DNA of 10,157 bases, taken from assembly GCA_025927935.1 (NCBI GenBank), contig JAICKM010000198.1, positions 1 to 10,157 of the forward strand, read 5' to 3'. A program made the position numbers and the translations under genes. Below the pieces are notes generated by a model, which saw only the letters and a program-made list of their open reading frames with translations, did no database searches and was not told where the DNA came from. Shown piece by piece: positions 1 through 5,749 of this stretch; the stretch's first letter is position 1; each line of letters opens with the position of its first letter. The stretch is from Chloroflexia bacterium (GTDB taxonomy: Bacteria > Chloroflexota > Chloroflexia > QHBQ01 > JADMIH01).

Positions 1-294
1 GAGTGCCTGGCCGAGACCGTGCCGCTGATCGGGCAGCGCGCCCTGCGCCGGCGCGGCTGGACCGTGCCTGACGACTTGCGCGAGTTACTGGAAGCGGGCC
101 TGCTACCCGGCGGGCGCGGCAAACGCCACTGGGTGTTCCGGCGCACCAATCAGCCCTGCCACCGCTGCGGCACCAAGATCCGCCAGAAGCGCCAGGGTCC
201 CGGCGAGGGCCGCTGGACCTTCTGGTGCGAAACCTGCCAGCCTGCCGCGCAGCCCCAGGCGCTGCCGCGACCCTCGGCGGCCCCCGCAGCCTGA
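1..294 (+). CDS. Fpg/Nei-family DNA glycosylase, C-terminal fragment
   Basis: This is the tail of a formamidopyrimidine-DNA glycosylase/endonuclease VIII family base-excision repair enzyme. The open frame runs in from the left edge, so the catalytic N-terminus and the helix-two-turn-helix domain lie outside the window. What is visible is the linker and the C-terminal zinc finger: CHRCGTKI, then a 10-residue turn, then RWTFWCETCQ. The four zinc cysteines are encoded between positions 157 and 237. The Arg of RWTF sits where family members have the DNA-contacting Arg of the beta-hairpin. The turn is about three residues longer than in typical Fpg, and a short Pro/Ala-rich tail follows. The stop is 4 nt before the dihydroorotase start, which suggests co-transcription. 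Family assignment is firm. Fpg versus Nei cannot be decided from this fragment, so no symbol is given. Confidence 0.85.
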   Translation, partial: ECLAETVPLIGQRALRRRGWTVPDDLRELLEAGLLPGGRGKRHWVFRRTNQPCHRCGTKIRQKRQGPGEGRWTFWCETCQPAAQPQALPRPSAAPAA

Positions 295-298
295 TCCC

Positions 299-1375
299 AT
301 GCCCACCGTCCGCCTCCCCGGCCTGGTCGACGTGCATGTCCATCTGCGCGAACCCGGCAGTGAACAGAAGGAAGATTTCGCCCACGGCACCCGCGCAGCC
401 CTGGCTGGGGGCATCACCACCGTGCTCGACATGCCCAACAACCCCGGCGCGCCGACGATCACGCCCACCGCCCTGACCGACAAGCGGCAACGCGCTGCCG
501 CCGCCGCCTGCTGCGACATCGGCTTCCACTACGGCGCCACGGCGGACAACCTGGATACCTATCCGGCGGTCGAGTCCCAGGTCTTCGGCCTCAAGCTCTA
601 CCTCGATCACACCACCGGCACGCTGCTGGTCGAGCGCCTGGAGTCGATGCTGGCGATCTTCGCCGCCTGGCCCGCCGAAAAGCCGCTGCTGGTCCACGCC
701 GAGGAGCGCACCGTGGCCGCCGTGCTGGGCCTGCTGGCCGTCCATCCGCGCCGCGTCCACTTCTGCCACGTCAGCCTGGGCGCGGAGATCGAGTTGATCC
801 GCGGCGCCAAGGAGCGCGGCCTGGCCGTCACCTGCGAGGTGGCCCCGCACCATCTCTTCCTCAGCGACGCCGACCTGTCCCGCCTGGGACCCTACGGCCT
901 GATGAAGCCGCCCCTGCGCACGGGGGCCGACGTGGACGCACTCTGGGCCAATCTCGCCGCCATCGACATGATCGCCACCGATCACGCGCCGCACACCCGC
1001 GCCGAGAAAGAGGGCGCCGTCCCGGCCTACGGCGTGCCCGGCCTGCAAACCGCGCTGCCCCTCATGCTCACCGCCGTCGCCGCCGGGCGCCTCACGCTGG
1101 ATCGCCTGGTCGAACTCATGGCGACTGCGCCGCGCCGCCTCTTCGGCCTGCCCGACCCGCCCGACACCTACGTCGAGATCGATCCCGCCGCCCGCTGGAC
1201 CATCGCCGACGCCGGGCAGTACAGCAAGTGCGGCTGGACGCCCTTCGCCGGGATGCCGGTGCAAGGCCAGGTTCGCCGCGTCGTCCTGCGCGGCGCCGAG
1301 GTCGTCCGCGACGGGCAGGTGACGGCGACCTCCGGCAGCGGGCGCGTGCTACTCCCCGCCGATTCCGGGCGCTAG
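299..1375 (+). CDS. pyrC: dihydroorotase, class I, CAD-like
   Basis: This cytosolic enzyme cyclises N-carbamoyl-L-aspartate to dihydroorotate, the third step of de novo pyrimidine synthesis. The 358-residue product has every expected metal-site motif: DVHVHLREPG (His13, His15), the carboxylated Lys in GLKLYL (Lys99), LVHAEE (His133), HFCHVS (His157) and TDHAPH (Asp228, His232). Likely substrate contacts are Arg17, Asn47 and the APHHLF segment. The sequence starts almost directly at the barrel, and the C-terminal motifs DTYVEID, WTPFAG and RRVVLRG are those of the dihydroorotase domain of animal CAD, closer than to many bacterial PyrC proteins (recalled comparison). ATG 299 is chosen because the family starts just before RLPG. 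The ribosome site is weak, so translation is probably coupled to the glycosylase ending 4 nt upstream. It converges on pyrB. Confidence 0.95.
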   Translation: MPTVRLPGLVDVHVHLREPGSEQKEDFAHGTRAALAGGITTVLDMPNNPGAPTITPTALTDKRQRAAAAACCDIGFHYGATADNLDTYPAVESQVFGLKLYLDHTTGTLLVERLESMLAIFAAWPAEKPLLVHAEERTVAAVLGLLAVHPRRVHFCHVSLGAEIELIRGAKERGLAVTCEVAPHHLFLSDADLSRLGPYGLMKPPLRTGADVDALWANLAAIDMIATDHAPHTRAEKEGAVPAYGVPGLQTALPLMLTAVAAGRLTLDRLVELMATAPRRLFGLPDPPDTYVEIDPAARWTIADAGQYSKCGWTPFAGMPVQGQVRRVVLRGAEVVRDGQVTATSGSGRVLLPADSGR

Positions 1376-1379
1376 CTCC

Positions 1380-2489
1380 CTACTGCCCGCGGTCCAGTAC
1401 CGCGGCGAGCAGCGCCATGCGGATATACATCCCGTTCTCCACCTGCCGGAAGTAGTACGCCCGCGTATCCTGGTCGATGTCCACCGGGATCTCGGTCACG
1501 CGCGGTAACGGGTGCATCAGAATCATATCCCGCTTGGCGAGCCGCATAATCATCTCGTCGATCACGTAGTTCGCGCTGGCCCGCGCATACTCGCGCGCCG
1601 CGTGGATCTCGGCCACCGGGCGCAGCGCCGCCTGGGTTTCGGCATCCAGGTGCTCATAGCGCCCGCCAAAGGCCCGCGCGGCCAGGTCTTCGAGGTGCTG
1701 GCTGACGAAACGCTCCTTCTGTACCCGCGTTACATAGAGCACGTCTAGACCGGGAATCGCGCTCAGCAGATCTTCCGTCTCGCGCACCTCGATGCCCCGG
1801 GAGCGCGCGAACTGCACGTACTCGGCGGGCATCGCCAGCGTCGCGGGCGCGATGCAGACCAGCCGCACCTTGTCGCCATTAATCGCCAGCAGCTTGATCA
1901 GCGAGTGGACCGTGCGCCCGTTGCGCAGGTCGCCGGTGAAGCCGATAGTCAGCCCGTCGAGGCGCGCGCCGAAGCGGTCCTTGATCGTGTACAGATCCAG
2001 CAGCGCCTGCGTGGGATGCTCGCCGATGCCGTCGCCCGCGTTGATAATCGGCACGCGGCGGTGCGTCGTATGGCTCAGGTCGTCCGATGCCTCCGCCGCC
2101 TCCCGCGCCGCGCCCTGGATCGGGTGGCGCAGCACAATCGCGTCGGCATAGCAACCGATCGTCTTGACGGTATCGTGCAGGCTCTCGCCCTTCGTCACCG
2201 ACGAATAATGCACTCCCCCCGCCGTGGTGATGATGCGCCCGCCCAGCCGGGCCACCGCCGCCTGGAACGACAGGTCGGTGCGCGTGCTCGGCTCGTAGAA
2301 CAGGTTGGCGACGATCAGGCCCTCCAGCGGGGTGCTGCGCTGCCCGGATTCGACCAGCGCGGCGAACGACTTGGCCTGGGCAAACAACGGTTGCAGCAAG
2401 GCCGGGGTGAACTGCTCGACGCTGAGGATGTGCTGCCCCCGCAGCATCCGCAACTGTTCCGCGCCCCGCTCCGATAGCGGTACTGTCAC
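1380..2489 (-). CDS. pyrB: aspartate carbamoyltransferase catalytic chain with extra insertion
   Basis: This enzyme condenses carbamoyl phosphate with L-aspartate, the second step of pyrimidine synthesis. The 369 residues contain the carbamoyl-phosphate motif STRT (68-71), TKGES around Lys100, RHP (121-123), GEHPTQ (His158, Gln161), GRTVHS (Arg192), TRVQKER (Arg255, Gln257) and HPLPR (Leu327, Pro328). The end, ENGMYIRMALLAAVL, is CAD-like. Three oddities stand out. Asp follows STRT where E. coli has Arg. There is a roughly 8-residue insertion near 133-145. About 35 extra residues lie between QKER and HPLP, making it longer than the usual 305-310. The start is GTG 2489, preceded by AGAGGAG at 6 nt. 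It lies 35 nt after the flavin reductase on the same strand, probably in one transcript. No pyrI regulatory-subunit gene is in the window. Confidence 0.95.
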   Translation of the reverse strand: MTVPLSERGAEQLRMLRGQHILSVEQFTPALLQPLFAQAKSFAALVESGQRSTPLEGLIVANLFYEPSTRTDLSFQAAVARLGGRIITTAGGVHYSSVTKGESLHDTVKTIGCYADAIVLRHPIQGAAREAAEASDDLSHTTHRRVPIINAGDGIGEHPTQALLDLYTIKDRFGARLDGLTIGFTGDLRNGRTVHSLIKLLAINGDKVRLVCIAPATLAMPAEYVQFARSRGIEVRETEDLLSAIPGLDVLYVTRVQKERFVSQHLEDLAARAFGGRYEHLDAETQAALRPVAEIHAAREYARASANYVIDEMIMRLAKRDMILMHPLPRVTEIPVDIDQDTRAYYFRQVENGMYIRMALLAAVLDRGQ

Positions 2490-2524
2490 GCTTGTCTCCT
2501 CTAATCAGGCTTGTAGCCGGGGTT

Positions 2525-3046
2525 TCACCAGATCTCCCAATCCTCAGCCGAACCGAGGACGGAGGCAATGCCACCGTGGTACACGCCATAGCGCCCGCGG
2601 AAATAAAGCAGGGGCACGGCGTCCCCGGCCCCTGCGGCCATGATCTCGCCCAGGATGATCACATGATCGCCGCCTTCGTAGATGCGGAAGACGCGGCACT
2701 CGGCGTAGGCCAGCGCGCCGTCCAGCACCGGCGTGCCCGTCGCCCCCGCCCGCCAGGCCACCCCGGCAAACTTGTTTTCCTGCCGCGAGGCAAAGCGTTG
2801 CGCCAGCTCGCGCTGCGCCTCGGTCAGGATGTTTACGGTGAAAGCGTCACGGTCCTGAATCGCCGCCAGCGTCGCCGAATTGGCGCTCACACAAATGAGC
2901 AGCAGCCGCGGATCGAGCGACAGTGAAGTCATGCCGCTGGCGGTGAACCCGCGCGGCTGCCCGTCCGGCTCAAGCGTCGTGACAATGCTCACCCCGCTCG
3001 CAAACGACCCCATCACGCGGCGGAACAAATCGGCATCTATCGGCAT
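2525..3046 (-). CDS. flavin reductase-like FMN-binding protein
   Basis: A 173-residue protein of the flavin reductase (HpaC/DIM6-NTAB) family. Characterised members use NAD(P)H to reduce flavin, often supplying FMNH2 or FADH2 to a two-component monooxygenase. Family hallmarks are the N-terminal RRVMGSFASGVSIVTT, the FMN-contact segment GFTASGMTSLSLDPRL (33-48), FTVNIL (69-74), GDHVIILGEI (126-135) and the closing PLLYFRGRYG. Length and domain order match a single-domain reductase with no fusion. ATG 3046 has AGGA 6 nt upstream. Downstream, pyrB follows after 35 nt. Upstream lies a repeat cluster rather than a clear promoter. No oxygenase partner is in the window, so the substrate and pathway are unknown. 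It could equally be a FMN-binding protein without reductase activity. Confidence 0.88.
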   Translation of the reverse strand: MPIDADLFRRVMGSFASGVSIVTTLEPDGQPRGFTASGMTSLSLDPRLLLICVSANSATLAAIQDRDAFTVNILTEAQRELAQRFASRQENKFAGVAWRAGATGTPVLDGALAYAECRVFRIYEGGDHVIILGEIMAAGAGDAVPLLYFRGRYGVYHGGIASVLGSAEDWEIW

Positions 3047-3062
3047 AAGTCATCCTGGTCTC

Positions 3063-3217
3063 AGCAGACCCACCGCGCGGCCTTGTCATTCTGAGCGCAG
3101 CGAAGAGTCTTGTCTCGTTTTTAGTACACCCGCCGCGCTGCCGTGTCACTCTGAGCGCAGCGAAGAGTCTCGTCTCGTTTATCGAAGACGGAGATGCTTC
3201 ACTCCGTTCAGCATGAC
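3063..3217. repeat. tandem 60-bp repeat plus inverted copy (dispersed intergenic element)
   Basis: Two direct copies with an exact 60-bp period occupy 3063-3120 and 3123-3180, with 51 of 58 positions identical. The core is TCTGAGCGCAGCGAAGAGTC. A third, diverged copy lies inverted at 3191-3217; its reverse complement matches the core of copy 2 (3145-3171) at 20 of 27 positions, so copy 2 and the inverted copy could fold into a long imperfect hairpin. When translated on the plus strand the core gives HSERSEES, a well-known spurious peptide from this widespread intergenic repeat. It sits between the stop of the PAP2 gene and the start of the flavin reductase gene and may attenuate or process their transcript; that role is inference. 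Confidence 0.85.
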
Positions 3218-3233
3218 AGAGACGTGTCTCATT

Positions 3234-3959
3234 TCAGTAAGGTGGCCGGCCCTCGTCAGTATGCGAAAGGCGCCTCGTGCCATCAACCGGCACGGGTTGG
3301 AGCGGCGGAAGCGCGGCGACGATCCAGCCGCCGCCGATCTGCGCCGCCGTGATCGCCAGCACAAAGCCGCCCACCATCTCGCTCGGCACGTGGCCCATGG
3401 GGAACACCGCCAGCAGGCCAAACTGCCCGGCCAGCGCGAAACACAGGCCGCGCAGCATCCCCACCGGCCCGGACGCCGGCAGCCGCGCCAGGGCGCGCGC
3501 CAGCAGCAGGCAGAGCAGCGCGCCCACAGTCGTGTGCCCGCTCGGAAAGTTATTGGCGTACCAGGGCACGTCCCAGCCGCGGCCCGCATGCTTCAGCACC
3601 CAGACCACGCCCTCCGCCCCGATCACCAGCGCGCCTAATCGCACCAGCAACCCCACGTGCCCGCGCAGCAGCCAGGCCAGCACGGCAGCCAGCAGCCCCA
3701 TCTCCCCCGCCAGCAGCCACTTGATCACCGTGCCGCTACCGGGGGGCCGGTGGCGCAACGTCCAGGCATGGACCGGCCCGTCCAGCCCGCGCAGCGCCCC
3801 GATCCCGACCAGCGTCCACAGTATCAGCAGCAGCGCAAGTCCCGCGGCGACAACTACGATCCGGCCCTGATCACTGTCTTTGTAGGGGCCGGTTTGAAAG
3901 CGGCCCGGCCTATCGCGGGCACTACGCGGGCGAACTACGGGCGCGGGCCGCCCGGCCAT
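3234..3959 (-). CDS. PAP2-superfamily membrane protein (phosphatase-like, degenerate motifs)
   Basis: A 241-residue integral membrane protein with about six hydrophobic segments (roughly 34-56, 78-98, 101-122, 143-160, 166-188, 195-218). The segment NNFPSGHTTVGALL holds the PAP2 motif PSGH (139-142), and GHVPSEMVGG resembles the third motif around His190. PAP2 enzymes remove phosphate from lipid phosphates or undecaprenyl pyrophosphate at the membrane. Here the first motif is imperfect (Lys123 is followed by RGWDVP rather than K-x6-RP), and the third lacks the Ser-Arg pair (Leu-Ala) and has Glu for Asp. Activity is therefore doubtful. ATG 3959 is chosen because no start codon occurs between it and the first helix except inside the protein. 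It overlaps the upstream FAH-family gene by 25 nt with GGTGGA before it, suggesting translational coupling. Confidence 0.78.
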   Translation of the reverse strand: MAGRPAPVVRPRSARDRPGRFQTGPYKDSDQGRIVVVAAGLALLLILWTLVGIGALRGLDGPVHAWTLRHRPPGSGTVIKWLLAGEMGLLAAVLAWLLRGHVGLLVRLGALVIGAEGVVWVLKHAGRGWDVPWYANNFPSGHTTVGALLCLLLARALARLPASGPVGMLRGLCFALAGQFGLLAVFPMGHVPSEMVGGFVLAITAAQIGGGWIVAALPPLQPVPVDGTRRLSHTDEGRPPY

Positions 3960-4843
3960 AGTTCCACCCGGTTGCGCAGCGTGCCCACGCCCTCGACTTC
4001 GCACTCCACCAGGTCGCCGGGGTGCAGGTACTCCGGCGGCTTGCGGAAATGCCCCACGCCGCTCGGCGTCCCGGTGGCGATCACATCGCCCGGCTCCAGG
4101 GTCATGCCGCGCGACAGCCACTCGATCAGCGCGGCCACCGAGAAAATCATATCCGAAGTGTCGGAGTCCTGCTTGGTCTCGCCGTTCACCCGGCAGCTCA
4201 GGCGCAACTGCTGCGGGTCGGCAATCTGATCCCGCGTCACGATCCACGGCCCCATCGGGCACGCGGTGTCCAGGCTCTTGCCCAGGAAGAACTGGCCGCC
4301 GTGCGCGTACTGGATATCGCGGGCCGACACGTCGTTGATCACCGTGTAGCCAAAGACGTGGTCCAGCGCCTGATCCTGCTTGATGCCGCGCCCGCCTTCG
4401 CCAATCACCACGCCTAGCTCCACCTCCCAGTCGATCTGCTCGGAAACCGCCGGGTCCATTAAGATGGGATCGTGCGGCCCTGTGACCGCCGTGGGCGCCT
4501 TGGTGAAAACGGCGGGCCGCGGCGGGGGCGCCTGGTTCTGCTCCGCCGCGTGCGCCGCGTAGTTCTGGCCGATGCAGAACACATTTTTGCGCGGGCGCGG
4601 GATCGGCGCGGCCAGCTTCAGCGCATCCAGCCGCGGCGCCCCGGCCAGGGCGTGCTCCGGCAGCAGGTCGAGCGCCTGCCGCAGCCGTTGCAGCCCCGCG
4701 TCGCCCATGGCGATCAGCCCGATCATCGTCGTGGGCAGCGGCTCGCTCGCCGGGCTGAGCCAGCGCTGCACATCGATCACCTGGTCGCCGTGCAGCACGC
4801 CCAGGCGCAGTTCGTCCACTTCATGATAAGTCACCAAACGCAT
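3935..4843 (-). CDS. fumarylacetoacetate hydrolase (FAH)-family protein
   Basis: A 302-residue metal-dependent enzyme of the FAH family, whose members cleave or isomerise beta-diketo acids (acylpyruvate hydrolase, oxaloacetate decarboxylase, or HpcE-type isomerase/decarboxylase in aromatic catabolism). Visible motifs are FCIGQNYAAHAAE (His98), VFTKAP, IDWEVELGVVIG (metal ligands Glu140, Glu142), VINDVSARD (Asp171), FFLGKS (Lys189) and the closing GDVIATGTPSGVG. The first 70 residues form the small N-terminal domain typical of bacterial members. ATG 4843 is preferred over an upstream start 11 codons earlier because GGAG lies 7 nt before it and family members begin MRLV. It is the first gene of the minus-strand group leading to pyrB. 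The exact substrate cannot be read from the sequence. Confidence 0.93.
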   Translation of the reverse strand: MRLVTYHEVDELRLGVLHGDQVIDVQRWLSPASEPLPTTMIGLIAMGDAGLQRLRQALDLLPEHALAGAPRLDALKLAAPIPRPRKNVFCIGQNYAAHAAEQNQAPPPRPAVFTKAPTAVTGPHDPILMDPAVSEQIDWEVELGVVIGEGGRGIKQDQALDHVFGYTVINDVSARDIQYAHGGQFFLGKSLDTACPMGPWIVTRDQIADPQQLRLSCRVNGETKQDSDTSDMIFSVAALIEWLSRGMTLEPGDVIATGTPSGVGHFRKPPEYLHPGDLVECEVEGVGTLRNRVELWPGGPRP

Positions 4844-4930
4844 CGAAAATCTCCTGCTTGAGGTAGTGAGCGCCAAACGGCGCCCCAGAGAGCCAGCAGC
4901 ACAAAGCGCGCCAGCACCACACCAATCGCC

Positions 4931-4936
4931 ATTATA
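4931..4936 (-). promoter_or_regulatory. possible -10 box for the FAH-family gene group
   Basis: A perfect TATAAT on the minus strand, placed about 90 nt before the FAH-family start codon in an otherwise very GC-rich stretch. No convincing -35 hexamer lies 16-18 bp upstream (GCGCGA is found there) and there is no TG extension, so this is only a candidate. If used, it would give a leader of about 80 nt and could drive the FAH-family, PAP2, flavin reductase and pyrB genes. Confidence 0.4.
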
Positions 4937-5003
4937 GCCGAAATACCCTGCCGTCGCGCACCGGCCCCGCCCGGCGGCGCAAGCCTCCGGCTAGCCCGCC
5001 CAA

Positions 5004-5148
5004 GGCCGCCTTCGCGGCCTACGCTGGGTTTCATCCAGCCCGCGCAGGCGGGCTTCGTACCCGTAGCCCGCCCGTTCACGGGCCGGGCGCCGCCGCACCA
5101 AGACTCGGCCCCATCCTGCGGTGGCCGGGCGGACACACAGGTCCGCCC
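5004..5148. repeat. cluster of four GC-rich hairpins in a 400-bp gene-free region
   Basis: The region 4844-5244 holds no gene I can support. It contains four strong stem-loops: 5004-5019 (6 bp, loop CTTC), 5038-5053 (GCCCGC/GCGGGC, loop GCAG), 5066-5088 (nine pairs with one bulged C, loop TTCA) and 5127-5148 (GGGCGGAC/GTCCGCCC, loop ACACAG). The last ends in GTCCGCCCCTAC, and the others are joined by CTACG/TTCGTA links; both are recalled features of dispersed bacterial intergenic repeats. They separate the divergent FAH-family gene and the zinc operon and may insulate transcription, but none is followed by a T-run. Confidence 0.7.
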
Positions 5149-5162
5149 CTACCTCACTCCGC

Positions 5163-5191
5163 TTGACACCCCGCCCGAACTATGCTAAAAT
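5163..5191 (+). promoter_or_regulatory. sigma70-type promoter of the zur-znuACB operon
   Basis: TTGACA at 5163-5168 and TAAAAT at 5186-5191 are separated by exactly 17 bp. The -10 box is preceded by TGC, an extended -10 element. This AT-rich island stands out from its GC-rich surroundings. Transcription would start near 5198, giving a leader of about 47 nt before the regulator gene. Confidence 0.8.
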
Positions 5192-5199
5192 GCCGTAGA

Positions 5200-5214
5200 T
5201 GATACTCAATCTCA
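5200..5214 (+). promoter_or_regulatory. candidate Fur/Zur operator (7-1-7 inverted repeat)
   Basis: TGATACT-C-AATCTCA matches the Fur-family consensus TGATAAT-N-ATTATCA at 11 of 14 positions, and its half-sites agree with each other at 5 of 7. It overlaps or immediately follows the predicted transcription start, where a bound repressor would block RNA polymerase. Together with the downstream fur-family gene this implies autoregulation. The match was made by eye. Confidence 0.55.
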
Positions 5215-5244
5215 GTTAGCGAACGGACAGGGGATCATCACGCC

Positions 5245-5706
5245 ATGCCTGACCTGGAAACGCTGCTCCAACGGCTGGAAGACCAGGGCTACAAACGCAC
5301 CGCGCCGCGCCGCATGCTGCTGGCCGAAGTCGCCCGGCGGCCCGGCCCGTTCACCGCCGCCGAAATTTACGCCGCCCTGCAAAGCCAGGCCGCGGGCATA
5401 GGCCGGGCCACGGTCTTCCGCACGCTCGACCTGCTGGCCGAGATCGGCCTCCTGCAACGTATGCACGATGAGCAGATCGGCGGGGCCGGCTTTGCCTACC
5501 TGGCCTGCGAGCCGGTGCACCATCACCATATCATCTGTTCGTCCTGCCACGCAGTCTGGGACTTTGTCGAGGGCGACCTGGAGGCGTCCATCGCCGCCGT
5601 CGCCCGGCGCAACGCCTTTCAGATGCGGGATCATCGCTTGGAGCTATACGGAATCTGCGCGGCGTGCCGGGAGCAGCCGCCCGCAAACCAGGACATTTCG
5701 GCCTGA
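5245..5706 (+). CDS. zur: Fur-family metalloregulator, probably zinc-sensing Zur
   Basis: A 153-residue metal-dependent repressor of the Fur family. An N-terminal winged helix carries TAPRRMLLAEVA and the recognition helix RATVFRTLDLL (54-64). The dimerisation/metal domain has the run HHHH (92-95), CSSC (Cys98, Cys101) and CAAC (Cys138, Cys141); the two CxxC pairs form the structural zinc site of the family. Metal specificity is inferred from context: it is the first gene of an operon with a zinc-type ABC importer, starting 43 nt before znuA. ATG 5245 has an AGGGG site slightly far upstream (about 12 nt). A promoter and a Fur-type box precede it, suggesting the protein represses its own operon when zinc is plentiful. 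A manganese (Mur) or iron (Fur) role is less likely but not excluded. Confidence 0.9.
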   Translation: MPDLETLLQRLEDQGYKRTAPRRMLLAEVARRPGPFTAAEIYAALQSQAAGIGRATVFRTLDLLAEIGLLQRMHDEQIGGAGFAYLACEPVHHHHIICSSCHAVWDFVEGDLEASIAAVARRNAFQMRDHRLELYGICAACREQPPANQDISA

Positions 5707-5749
5707 CCGGTGACAGGCCGGCAGCTTTTGATCAAGGAACCAGGAATCC

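Noticed and set aside
103..519. 138-codon minus-strand frame opposite the glycosylase end and pyrC start
   Set aside because: Ala/Gly/Arg-rich shadow crossing two genes with strong motifs on the other strand.
2880..3638. Plus-strand frame encoding HSERSEES repeats
   Set aside because: The peptide is the known artefact of translating a dispersed intergenic repeat, and the rest is antisense to the flavin reductase and PAP2 genes.
3960..4262. N-terminal extension of the PAP2 reading frame to 4262
   Set aside because: This part is the out-of-frame shadow of the FAH-family gene, rich in Arg/Pro/Gly, with no membrane segment or conservation signal; ATG 3959 is sufficient.
4831..4932. 33-residue hydrophobic peptide frame (MAIGVVLARFVLLALW...) on the minus strand
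   Set aside because: No ribosome site; its ATG overlaps the candidate -10 box so it would not be transcribed from it, and it runs into the FAH-family gene.
5066..5148. CRISPR-like array in the hairpin cluster
   Set aside because: Units differ in sequence, spacing is irregular, and there are no spacers or cas genes.
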